A stretch of DNA of 64,000 nucleotides from an uncultured Christensenella sp. (GTDB lineage Bacteria; Bacillota; Clostridia; Christensenellales; Borkfalkiaceae): assembly GCA_910583855.1 (NCBI GenBank), contig CAJTYL010000001.1:124001-188000 (forward strand), given 5' to 3'. Shown here in pieces: positions 41,675-49,860 of the stretch; the first letter of the stretch is position 1; every line of letters starts with the position of its first letter. The notes under the pieces are model-generated. The model worked only from the letters and a program-made list of their open reading frames with translations, did no database searches and had not been told where the DNA came from. Position numbers and translations under genes: made by a program.

Positions 41675-42889
41675 TTATCTTATTATTAGTAAATTCTTTT
41701 TTGCGCGGGTTATCGCGGTGTAAAGCCAGCGGGCTTTATCCTCTTTAAAACAGAAACTTTCGTCAAAAATCACTGCGTTGTCAAACTCGCTTCCCTGCGC
41801 TTTATGGCAGGAAATGCAGTACCCGAATTCAAATCTGTTCAGGGTAAAAGCCCCCGTAACCTCGCCGTCTTCGTCAAACTTTTCAAAATAATCTCCGCGC
41901 TTATAGCGGTAGTACCCGTCGGTAAAAATGCCCGTGTCTATGGGTAGCGCTTCAGGGCAGTTCTCGTCAAGGAAGTCGGGCTTGAATTGGATAAATCCTA
42001 TCTGTTTCGCGGTGTCGTAAAACGGCTCGATAACAGTTCCTATAATGCCGTTTACCATATTGAACCGCATCTCGCTATCGATAAAAGTTTCCCAGTTGTT
42101 TTGCGTGCAAATCAGCTTTTCCCCGCTTTGCGGCAACCCAGTAAAGCCTTTCAAAGCGCGTATCTCGTCGTTAATCTGCGCCCTCGTCTTGTTAGTGCCG
42201 CAGATAATCTGGTCGGCCCTAAGAAGGCACATCTTGCGTTTTTCACCGCTGAATAGCCGCGTGCTCGTCACCGTAACGTTATTTCCGTATCTGCCGAAAG
42301 GTATATATTTTCCTTCACGCGCCATTTCCGACAGCATAATTATCGGATTACCGAGGTTCTGCCTTACTATGGTTTTTAAAGTGTAGTCTGGCGCGGTAAA
42401 AAATCCGTTCAATCCTTCGACGGGCGGAAGCTGCGCATTGTCTCCGCATATGAGGATTTTTACGCCGAATTCTATCAAATCGTACAAAACCTCGTCGGAC
42501 ACCATCGAGGCCTCGTCCAAAACGATTAATTTTATACTCTTCCCGATACCGTCGCGCCTCTTGAACGTCAGCTTTTCAACCGTAATTTTTTTGCCGTTCA
42601 ACTCAATTTCTTTCTCTTCCGTCAAAGAGGTGTATATAAGCTTGTGAATGGTCGTCGCGTGTATTCCCGAACGTATAAGCACGGTCGCCGCCTTGCCCGT
42701 GGGCGTAACGAATGCCGCGGTGTTTTCGGGATCGAGCTTTAAAACTTCGGTTACGGCGTACTTTAAAAGCGTGGTTTTGCCCGTGCCCGCATAACCCGCC
42801 AGGACGAAAGTCTGCCTCGTAGAGTGCAAAAACCAATCCTCTATTAACTTGCAAGCCGCAATCTGGTCGGCAGTCAATTCCTCAAGCAT
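41675..42889 (-). CDS. SF1B DNA helicase, Dda/RecD-like
   Basis: 404 residues. Walker A GYAGTGKTTLLKY (about 33-45), PTGKAA (Ia), VLDEASMVSDE (Walker B), GDNAQLPPV (motif III), and a C-terminal UvrD_C_2 region with CHKAQGSEFDNAVI (motif V) and YTAITRAKKNLLII (motif VI). This is the compact 5'-3' layout of phage T4 Dda and small RecD-like helicases, without the N-terminal extension of RecD2. It could be a phage-derived gene or a resident repair helicase. The start has no SD; it is monocistronic and divergent from pgi. Confidence 0.85.
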   Translation of the reverse strand: MLEELTADQIAACKLIEDWFLHSTRQTFVLAGYAGTGKTTLLKYAVTEVLKLDPENTAAFVTPTGKAATVLIRSGIHATTIHKLIYTSLTEEKEIELNGKKITVEKLTFKRRDGIGKSIKLIVLDEASMVSDEVLYDLIEFGVKILICGDNAQLPPVEGLNGFFTAPDYTLKTIVRQNLGNPIIMLSEMAREGKYIPFGRYGNNVTVTSTRLFSGEKRKMCLLRADQIICGTNKTRAQINDEIRALKGFTGLPQSGEKLICTQNNWETFIDSEMRFNMVNGIIGTVIEPFYDTAKQIGFIQFKPDFLDENCPEALPIDTGIFTDGYYRYKRGDYFEKFDEDGEVTGAFTLNRFEFGYCISCHKAQGSEFDNAVIFDESFCFKEDKARWLYTAITRAKKNLLIIR

Positions 42890-43022
42890 ATTTCTTAAAC
42901 AATAAACGGAGCTGCGTTCGTGTACAAAGTTTTTGTTAGATTATTATATCACACAAACAAAAGTTTTGTAAAGTTTAACCGTCGGATAATTTAAAATTCC
43001 GTTAAAAAAATATAAATCGCTA

Positions 43023-43051
43023 TTGACTATATTGACGGGATGAGGTATAAT
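43023..43051 (+). promoter_or_regulatory. Promoter of pgi
   Basis: TTGACT (43023-43028), a 17-nt spacer and a perfect TATAAT (43046-43051), with a second TTGACG at 43032. The leader is about 40 nt. The rest of the 205-bp helicase-pgi gap is AT-rich with no further feature seen. Confidence 0.75.
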
Positions 43052-43094
43052 TTCTAATGTGGAAAAACTTGGAATTATATAATGGAGGCAAATC

Positions 43095-44531
43095 ATGGCA
43101 TATAAAACCAAAGAATGGCGCAACAGCATGCGCGTAACCGTTGACTATAACTATATGATGGCTAAGTCCCTCGGCGACAGGGGCGTAACCGATTCCGAAA
43201 TCAAAGGTATGAAGGATAAAGCCGAACATGCTTTCGATTACGTTATGTCAAACCGCGGCAAGGACGAGTTGTTTATGGGTTGGACGGAGCTTCCGTACAA
43301 TCAGGACGAAATAGTTGCTGATATTCTTGCAACCGCAAAACAGATAAAAAAGAAGTTCAAATACTTCGTCGTCTTAGGTATAGGAGGCAGCGCTCTCGGC
43401 CCTTCGATGGTGTTCAATGCCTTAAAGCACCTTCACTATAACGAGCTCCCGCCCAAAAAGCGCGGCGGTCCCAAATTTTACGTTGAGGATAACGTAGATC
43501 CAGTAAGAATGCAAGCCCTTCTCGACGTAATCGTGCCTGAAGAAACTTGCTTCAACGTCATATCTAAGTCAGGCGCTACCTCCGAAACGATGACGCAGTT
43601 CTTAATAATTGCCGATATTTTGGAAAAGAAAGGGCTAAACCTACCCGAGCATATGATTTTCACCACGGACGAAAGCCGCGGCAACCTCATAAAAATCGAC
43701 AGTAAATACGGCGGCAACATCAAAAAATACGTTCTTCCAGACGGCGTCGGCGGAAGATTTTCCGAGCTTTGTCCCGTCGGGCTTCTCCCCGCGGCGGTGC
43801 TCGGCATCGATATTAAGGGTATGCTTGCGGGCGCGGCGTATATGGATGGACTTTGCTCCAAGCCATCGGTTGCTAAAAACCCCGCCCTTGCTTGTGCGGT
43901 GTTGCAGTATATCACTATGAAGCAGGGCAAAAACATCAACGTTTTAATGCCTTATTCTGACAATTTGAAGCTTATGGCGGATTGGTATTGCCAGCTTTGG
44001 GCAGAATCGATAGGCAAGGCGGAGGACTACGACGGCAACAAAGTCAACGCAGGCACAACGCCCGTTAAATCTCTCGGAGTTACCGACCAGCATTCGCAGG
44101 TTCAGCTCTATATCGAAGGTCCTTACGACAAGGTCATCACCTTTATTTCCGTAACCAACTACGGCTGTAAAATGCCCATTGCGCACGGTTGCGAAGATAT
44201 TCCCGACGTAGGCTTCCTCGGCGGACACACTATGCAGGAGCTGATTCAAGCGGAAAACAATGCTACGGCGTACGCACTTATGCGCGCGGGTAGAATGAAC
44301 TACACTATCACGCTTCCAGAAGTAAACGCGTTCACCTTGGGTCAGCTTATGTTTCTCTTTGAATTGCAAACGGCTTACACGGGCGCGCTTCTCAACGTCA
44401 ACACATTCAACCAGCCCGGCGTTGAAAACGGCAAAAAGGCAACCTTCGCGCTTCTCGGCAAAAAGGGCTACGAAGGTCAGAAGAAGGAAATGGACTCCGC
44501 ACCCGCTCTGGACGGCAAGTATATAGTTTAA
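43095..44531 (+). CDS. pgi: Glucose-6-phosphate isomerase
   Basis: 478 residues. Interconverts glucose-6-P and fructose-6-P. VLGIGGSALGPSMV, SKSGATSETMTQFL, the active-site loop DGVGGRFSELCPVGLLPAAVLG and DQHSQVQLYIEGP are diagnostic. The length and sequence suit the Firmicutes type. SD GGAGG (43084-43088) supports ATG 43095. It is possibly read through into the hydrolase gene 51 bp downstream. Confidence 0.96.
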   Translation: MAYKTKEWRNSMRVTVDYNYMMAKSLGDRGVTDSEIKGMKDKAEHAFDYVMSNRGKDELFMGWTELPYNQDEIVADILATAKQIKKKFKYFVVLGIGGSALGPSMVFNALKHLHYNELPPKKRGGPKFYVEDNVDPVRMQALLDVIVPEETCFNVISKSGATSETMTQFLIIADILEKKGLNLPEHMIFTTDESRGNLIKIDSKYGGNIKKYVLPDGVGGRFSELCPVGLLPAAVLGIDIKGMLAGAAYMDGLCSKPSVAKNPALACAVLQYITMKQGKNINVLMPYSDNLKLMADWYCQLWAESIGKAEDYDGNKVNAGTTPVKSLGVTDQHSQVQLYIEGPYDKVITFISVTNYGCKMPIAHGCEDIPDVGFLGGHTMQELIQAENNATAYALMRAGRMNYTITLPEVNAFTLGQLMFLFELQTAYTGALLNVNTFNQPGVENGKKATFALLGKKGYEGQKKEMDSAPALDGKYIV

Positions 44532-44582
44532 TTAATAAAAGGATAAGGGCGGGCGCGATATGCTCCCGCTCGGATTTTAGTT

Positions 44583-45569
44583 ATGCAACCTTGGATTATA
44601 GCGTTAATAGTTATTTCGGCGGTTATCGTGTTGTTGTTTCTGCTTGCCGCTTTATCGTATCGTTTCGCTTTCGGCAGGCGTTACGATAAGGGCAAGCTTT
44701 TAAAGTATTTTACTGCGGAAGACTTCGGTCTTGACGCGGAAAAAATTTCAATTCCGCGCAAAAAATTCAGCTTGTGCGGTATTCTCTACCGCAAAGCGGA
44801 CGTTCTGCAAAAGGACTCCGTCGTTGTTTTTGTCCACGGAATGGGCGCGGGGCATATTGCGTATACCACCGAAATAAACTACTTTTGCAACCTCGGCTAT
44901 CCCGTAATTGCGCTTGACAGCAAGGGCTGTAATTTGTCGGGCGGTAAAAATATAAAGGGAATGTACGAGGGCGTGAAAACCGCCGTCTCAGCAGTGGATT
45001 ACGCGCGGTCTCGTTTTCCCGAGAAAAAAGTTTATTTGGTTGGGCACAGTTGGGGCGGATATTCTGTTTTATGCGCGTCAGTAAAAAGAAAGGTTGAAAA
45101 GGTCGTCGCAATCAGCGCGCCCGCCACTCCAGTAAGAACCCTTTACGAAGGCGCGGCAAAGTTCATTTCCAAGCCCGTCGCAGCAGTTTTATGCCCGTTT
45201 TGGTGGATAATAAATTTATTTAAATTCGGAAAAGACGGCAATGCAAGCGCCGCGCGTTGCACTCGGAAAAACGGCACGCCTACGCTGCTCGTTCACGGTA
45301 ATAAAGATAGTATAGTAACGCCGTCTAAAGCGGTTTATTATAAAAACTACGGCGACAACGTAACTAAATATCTTGCAAAAGGCAAGGCGCACAACCCGTA
45401 TAATACCGTTGAAGCCGAAAAGAAGCTTGCGGAACTTCAATACAATATATCAAACGCCGCAAAAATGACGGAGAGCGACAGGATAGACTATTTTGCTTCC
45501 TTTGATTTCAAAGCCGCTACCGAAGAAGACGAAGAAGTTATGAAAGTTATTGCAGAATTTTTGCAATAA
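44583..45569 (+). CDS. Alpha/beta hydrolase, membrane-anchored
   Basis: 328 residues. An N-terminal TM helix (about 5-28) precedes an alpha/beta-hydrolase fold: oxyanion-region VVFVHGMGAG, nucleophile elbow GHSWGGYS (Ser about 158), a later LLVHGNKDSIV loop with the acid, and His in KGKAHNPYNTV. The substrate is unknown; the fold suggests an esterase or peptidase. No SD is visible. It is ended by a terminator at 45738. Confidence 0.82.
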   Translation: MQPWIIALIVISAVIVLLFLLAALSYRFAFGRRYDKGKLLKYFTAEDFGLDAEKISIPRKKFSLCGILYRKADVLQKDSVVVFVHGMGAGHIAYTTEINYFCNLGYPVIALDSKGCNLSGGKNIKGMYEGVKTAVSAVDYARSRFPEKKVYLVGHSWGGYSVLCASVKRKVEKVVAISAPATPVRTLYEGAAKFISKPVAAVLCPFWWIINLFKFGKDGNASAARCTRKNGTPTLLVHGNKDSIVTPSKAVYYKNYGDNVTKYLAKGKAHNPYNTVEAEKKLAELQYNISNAAKMTESDRIDYFASFDFKAATEEDEEVMKVIAEFLQ

Positions 45570-45591
45570 CTGTCGTTTGCCTCGCCTATGC

Positions 45592-45621
45592 GGTCGTTCT
45601 GAGTGAAACGAAGAATCTTTT
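45592..45621. repeat. Dispersed repeat fragment (GTCGTTCTGAGTGAAACGAA)
   Basis: The sequence resembles the GTCATTCTGAGCGAAGCGAAGAATCT repeat that I recall from intergenic regions of many Clostridia genomes, with several differences. It is the left end of a decayed 570-bp region between the hydrolase and nifJ genes. Confidence 0.4.
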
Positions 45622-45737
45622 CAACCGTTTCGCCATAAAAGTGATACCTCGGCAATCCTCAGTATTACAGTACGGTAAAACTTAGGCTACTTTAATTTCC
45701 GCTCTTCAAATCTTTTTATAGTTTTAATATCCGTAAT

Positions 45738-45773
45738 GGCGTCGCTTAAAGCATCTGTAACGACGCCTTTTTT
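45738..45773 (+). terminator. Intrinsic terminator
   Basis: GGCGTCG (45738-45744) pairs with CGACGCC (45761-45767), followed by TTTTTTATT. It ends the pgi/hydrolase transcript. Confidence 0.75.
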
Positions 45774-45776
45774 ATT

Positions 45777-45967
45777 ATGATAATTGCACAAAGAATTAAA
45801 GAAATGTGATTAGAAAGAGGAATGATGCAACAACAGCTTGCGCAGATAGTGGGCTGTAGTCAACCGATGATAGTAATGTGAAAAAAGACGGAGTGCGAGT
45901 CTACGGCAAGCGCAATAGTAAAGCTTTCCCCGTGCTCGGTTGTACTACCGATTAACTTCTTGGCTAA
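45777..45967 (+). pseudogene. Decayed XRE-family HTH regulator gene
   Basis: From ATG 45777 the reading is MIIAQRIKEM-stop-LERGMMQQQLAQIVGCSQ, then PMIVM-stop-KKTECESTASAIVKLS, then after a +1 frameshift VLGCTTD-stop-LLG. This is the full length and motif order of a small HTH_3 regulator (helix-turn-helix QQLAQIVGCSQPMI, C-terminal VLGxTTDYLLG), broken by two TGA codons, a frameshift and a TAA. It is clearly non-functional and shows that XRE cassettes have come and gone in this genome. Confidence 0.8.
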
Positions 45968-45989
45968 ACCTATATGTAATCATATATTT

Positions 45990-46032
45990 AACCTTCCCCT
46001 TGGAGAAAGTGTTTTTATCATAAAAATGAGGA
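45990..46032. repeat. Decayed copy of the CCTTCCCC palindromic repeat
   Basis: ACCTTCCCCTTGGAGAAAGT, then an AT-rich stretch and ATGAGG, follows the order of the intact element at 25876 but the hairpins are degraded. Confidence 0.4.
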
Positions 46033-46051
46033 AAAGACGATTAAGTAAAAC

Positions 46052-46090
46052 AATAAACACCCCCACGGAAATTCGTGGGGGTGTTTTCAC
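46052..46090. terminator. Terminator of nifJ
   Basis: AACACCCCCACG (46056-46067) pairs with CGTGGGGGTGTT (46074-46085); on the minus strand TTTATTGTTTT follows. Confidence 0.9.
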
Positions 46091-46140
46091 GCCTTAACGC
46101 GGCGAACGCTTTTATATTATAGTGCGGTTAAGCGTAACGC

Positions 46141-49100
46141 TTATTCCTTGCCTGCAAGCTTCTTGTAGCCTTCGAGTCTTGCCTTAGCGGACTCTTCTGT
46201 TCTCTTGAACAGGTCGTTTGCAATGTCCGCGCCCTGCGTTTTAACGAGGGAAGCGTAACGCGTTTCGCCTGCAAGGAACGCCTGATAATCGCCCGTAGGG
46301 TCTTTACTGTCAAGCGTGAACTTGTCGCCGTCGGGGTTATATCTGTAAAGCTGCCAATAGCCGCAATCAACGGCTGCCTTTTGCTCAAGCTGGCTCTTCG
46401 TCATATTGATGCCGTGGTTGATGCAGGGCGCGTAAGCGATGATAAGCGAAGGTCCGTGGTAAGCTTCGGCTTCGGTCAACGCTTTAAGAAGCTGTGCAGG
46501 GTTAGAACCCATTGCAACCTGAGCAACGTAAACGTAGCCGTAGGATTTGGCAATCATACCCAAATCCTTCTTCTTAATTCTCTTACCTGCGGAAGCAAAC
46601 TTAGCAACCGCGCCGATGTTGGTTGACTTGGAAGCCTGACCGCCCGTATTGGAGTAAACTTCGGTATCGAGTACGAGTACGTTTACGTCCTCGCCGCTTG
46701 CAAGCACGTGGTCCAAACCGCCGTAGCCGATATCGTAAGCCCAACCGTCGCCGCCGAATATCCAGATTGATTTCTTAGCAAGGCAATCCTTGTCTGCAAG
46801 AATTTCAGCAACCAACGCGTCTGATTCGCAGCCGCAACCGTTGCAGCCTTCAAGCAATTTCAAAAGCTCTGCGGAAGCCTTCTTGGAAGCTTCTCTGTTA
46901 TCGAAAGCTTTAAGATAATTTTCGCAAGCCGTCTTTCCATCGCCGCTCCAAAGTCCTGCAAGTTTTTCAATCTTGCCCTTCAAAGCGTTTCTTCTTGCGG
47001 AATACGCAAGATTCATACCGTAGCCGAACTCCGCGTTGTCTTCAAAGAGCGAGTTGGCCCAAGCGGGACCGTGACCCTGTTTGTTTGTGGTGTAAGGACA
47101 GGTAGGCGAAGAACCGCCGTAGATTGACGAGCAACCCGTTGCGTTAGCAACTACCATATCCTCTCCGAAAAGCTGGGTGATAACCTTAACGTAAGGGGTC
47201 TCGCCGCAGCCTGCGCACGCGCCGGAGAACTCGAACAAGGGGGTGGCGAATTGGCAACCCTTAACGGTTTCCTTTTTGAACTTCGATGTATCAACGTCGG
47301 GGAGCTCAACCGTGTATTCCCAGTTCTCGGCTTCGCCCTTTGCAAGGGATTCCGCAAGGGGAATCATCTTTATTGCTCCGCCGTCCTTTACGGGGCAAAC
47401 GGTAGCGCACACGCCGCAACCCATACAGTCGAGGGGTGAAACCTGCATCTTGTACTCGTAACCGGGCAAGCCGATTGCGGCTTTTCCGTTAAGAGTTGCA
47501 GGCTTGTCCGAACCGTCGGCAACGAGCGCGGGGCGGAGGCAAGCGTGAGGGCACACGAAGGAGCAGGTGCCGCACTGGATACACTTGTCAACTATAATTT
47601 CGGGTACGAGAACGGCAACGCCGCGCTTTTCGTACTTAGTCGTGCCCGTAGGAACGTGACCGTCTGCGTTGAACTGCGAAGACTTAAGCTTGTCGCCTTC
47701 GAGGTAAAGAATAGGCTTGATAATTTCCTGATAGTACTTGTTGTCCGCGCCCTTGACCATTTCCGCGCCCGTCTTGGCTTTTGCCCAGTCTGCGGGAACG
47801 TCAATCTTTATAAGGTTGTCGCCTGCGGCGGAATCTATTGCGTTATAGTTCATCTGAACGATCGCGTCGCCCTTTCTGCCGAAGGATTTCTTAGCCATAT
47901 ATTTCATATATTCGATGGCTTTGTCGTAGGGCATAATCTGGGGATTAACGCGGAAGAACGCCGACTGCAATATGGTGTTGGTTCTGCCTTTAAGTCCAAG
48001 CTCGCCCGCAATCTTGATTGCGTCGATAACGTAAAGATTGATGTGCTTTTTAGCAATATCCTGTTTAACCTTTGCGGGCAGGAACTCCTCCAAAGCTTCA
48101 ACCGTGGTTGCGTTGGTGTTGATAAGGAAGGTGCCTCCCTCCTTGATGTCGCCCGTCATATCGTAACGGGTAACGTACGAGGGGTTGGAGCACTGTACGA
48201 AATCCGCGCTGTCGATTAAGTATTCGGACTGAATGGGCGTGTCGCCGAAACGGAGGTGTGAAACGGTGATGCCGCCCGATTTCTTTGAGTCGTAGAAGAA
48301 GTACGCCTGCGCGTGTTTTTCCGTATGGTCGCCGATAATCTTAATCGAGTTCTTGTTTGCTCCGACCGTACCGTCGGAGCCTAAGCCGTAGAATTTGCAG
48401 CTCGTCGAGCCTACGGGAGCAGCGTCAAACTTTTCAGAGAAGTTCAAAGACGAGTGCGTTACGTCCTCGTAAATACCAACGGTGAAGTGATTCTTGGGTT
48501 TTGCGCTTTCAAGGTTTTTATAAACCGCAAGCACCATAGAGGGGGTGAACTCCTTCGAGCCCAAACCGTATCTGCCGCCTACGACCTTCAAATTGGTAAC
48601 GCCCTTTTCAAGGAGCGCGGAGCATACGTCAAGATAAAGGGGCTCGCCGAGCGAACCGGGCTCCTTCGTTCTATCAAGAACGGCAAGTCTTTCAGCCGTC
48701 TTAGGCAGCGCCTTTACGAACTTGTCCGCAACGAAGGGGCGGTAAAGGCGAACCTTAACAAGTCCGTATTTATGACCCATTCCGTTAAGCTTATTGATTG
48801 ATTCTTCAATAGTTTCGCAAGCCGAACCCATACAAACGATAACGTCCGTCGCGTCTTTTGCGCCAACGTAGTCGAAAAGGTGATACTTTCTGCCGCATTT
48901 AGCGGATACCACGTCCATCATCTTCTGAACGATAGCGGGGGTAGCTTCGTAATAGCTGTTCGCCGTCTCTCTGTTCTGGAAATAAGTATCGCCGTTTTGC
49001 GCGGTACCCTTCTGAATGGGATGTTCGGGGTTCAAAGCGCGCGACTTGAAGTCCGCAACGTCTGCGGCGATTCCAACCTCGTCGCAAATATCTCTTATTT

Positions 49101-49674
49101 CCTTATAGTCGTCAGCTTCGTCCCAAACGTCGATTTTGGCAACCTCGTGGCTCGTTCTGAAGCCGTCGAAGAAGTTGATAAAGGGAACTTTGGATTTCAA
49201 AGTTGAAAGGTGCGCAACCAATGCTAAGTCCATAACTTCCTGTACGGAGCCGTCGCAAAGCATCGCAAAACCCGTTTGGCGGCAAGCCATAACGTCCGCA
49301 TGGTCGCCGAAAATGTTCAGTGAATGTGCCGCAAGTGCGCGCGCCGAAACGTGCATAACCATAGGCATAAGCTCGCCCGAAATCTTGTACATATTGGGGA
49401 TCATTAATAAAAGCCCCTGCGAAGCGGTGTAAGTAGTCGTCAACGCGCCCGCGCAAAGCGAACCGTGAACCGCGCCTGCCGCGCCGCCTTCGGATTGCAT
49501 TTCAGCAATTCTAACCTTCTGACCCCACATGTTGGTTCTGCCCGCCGTCGCCCACTCGTCCGCAACTTCAGCCATAGGCGAAGAGGGGGTGATAGGATAA
49601 ATCGCGGCTACTTCCGAAAAGGCGTACGCAACGTGGCTTGCGGCGGTATTACCGTCGATAGTCAACTTTTTCAT
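46141..49674 (-). CDS. nifJ: Pyruvate:ferredoxin (flavodoxin) oxidoreductase
   Basis: 1177 residues, the single-chain homodimeric PFOR of anaerobes. Converts pyruvate and CoA to acetyl-CoA and CO2 while reducing ferredoxin. The N-terminal domain has AYPITPSSPMAE; two 4Fe-4S clusters come from CIQCGTCSFVCPHAC and CMGCGVCATVCP (about residues 690-760); the third cluster/TPP domain has CAGCGETPY, GGDGWAYDIGYGG and YSNTGGQASKST. ATG 49674 is chosen over a TTG one codon upstream because GGAGG lies 8 nt before it. It is monocistronic, with a consensus promoter and strong terminator, fitting a highly expressed fermentation enzyme. Confidence 0.98.
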   Translation of the reverse strand: MKKLTIDGNTAASHVAYAFSEVAAIYPITPSSPMAEVADEWATAGRTNMWGQKVRIAEMQSEGGAAGAVHGSLCAGALTTTYTASQGLLLMIPNMYKISGELMPMVMHVSARALAAHSLNIFGDHADVMACRQTGFAMLCDGSVQEVMDLALVAHLSTLKSKVPFINFFDGFRTSHEVAKIDVWDEADDYKEIRDICDEVGIAADVADFKSRALNPEHPIQKGTAQNGDTYFQNRETANSYYEATPAIVQKMMDVVSAKCGRKYHLFDYVGAKDATDVIVCMGSACETIEESINKLNGMGHKYGLVKVRLYRPFVADKFVKALPKTAERLAVLDRTKEPGSLGEPLYLDVCSALLEKGVTNLKVVGGRYGLGSKEFTPSMVLAVYKNLESAKPKNHFTVGIYEDVTHSSLNFSEKFDAAPVGSTSCKFYGLGSDGTVGANKNSIKIIGDHTEKHAQAYFFYDSKKSGGITVSHLRFGDTPIQSEYLIDSADFVQCSNPSYVTRYDMTGDIKEGGTFLINTNATTVEALEEFLPAKVKQDIAKKHINLYVIDAIKIAGELGLKGRTNTILQSAFFRVNPQIMPYDKAIEYMKYMAKKSFGRKGDAIVQMNYNAIDSAAGDNLIKIDVPADWAKAKTGAEMVKGADNKYYQEIIKPILYLEGDKLKSSQFNADGHVPTGTTKYEKRGVAVLVPEIIVDKCIQCGTCSFVCPHACLRPALVADGSDKPATLNGKAAIGLPGYEYKMQVSPLDCMGCGVCATVCPVKDGGAIKMIPLAESLAKGEAENWEYTVELPDVDTSKFKKETVKGCQFATPLFEFSGACAGCGETPYVKVITQLFGEDMVVANATGCSSIYGGSSPTCPYTTNKQGHGPAWANSLFEDNAEFGYGMNLAYSARRNALKGKIEKLAGLWSGDGKTACENYLKAFDNREASKKASAELLKLLEGCNGCGCESDALVAEILADKDCLAKKSIWIFGGDGWAYDIGYGGLDHVLASGEDVNVLVLDTEVYSNTGGQASKSTNIGAVAKFASAGKRIKKKDLGMIAKSYGYVYVAQVAMGSNPAQLLKALTEAEAYHGPSLIIAYAPCINHGINMTKSQLEQKAAVDCGYWQLYRYNPDGDKFTLDSKDPTGDYQAFLAGETRYASLVKTQGADIANDLFKRTEESAKARLEGYKKLAGKE

Positions 49675-49738
49675 CAAAAAACCTCCGTTTAATAAATAAT
49701 AATTTTTAACGTTTCCGTGTAAAACTCACACTTACATT

Positions 49739-49767
49739 ATTATAATACGATAAATTAATCTTGTCAA
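49739..49767 (-). promoter_or_regulatory. Consensus promoter of nifJ
   Basis: On the minus strand a perfect TTGACA (49767-49762), a 17-nt spacer and a perfect TATAAT (49744-49739); the leader is about 60 nt. Confidence 0.88.
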
Positions 49768-49798
49768 CATCGGTAATGAATTTTAATAGCAAAAAAAG

Positions 49799-49827
49799 TT
49801 GTACATTTTGACTGTTTTTGCTATAAT
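49799..49827 (+). promoter_or_regulatory. Promoter of the ecf operon
   Basis: TTGTAC (49799-49804), a 17-nt spacer and a perfect TATAAT (49822-49827), before SD AAGGG and the fused ecfA start. Confidence 0.65.
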
Positions 49828-49860
49828 AAAAATTGAATTTGTTTATTTATCAAGGGAACT

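Noticed and set aside
45777..45967. UGA recoded as tryptophan, because one of the two in-frame TGA codons in the XRE remnant falls where Trp is conserved
   Set aside because: TGA is a working stop at many genes here (for example ecfT and the 33128 hydrolase gene), and the remnant also has a TAA and a frameshift.
47545..48219. 224-codon plus-strand open frame opposite nifJ
   Set aside because: Antisense shadow of a highly biased coding region; no family features, and nifJ is certain.
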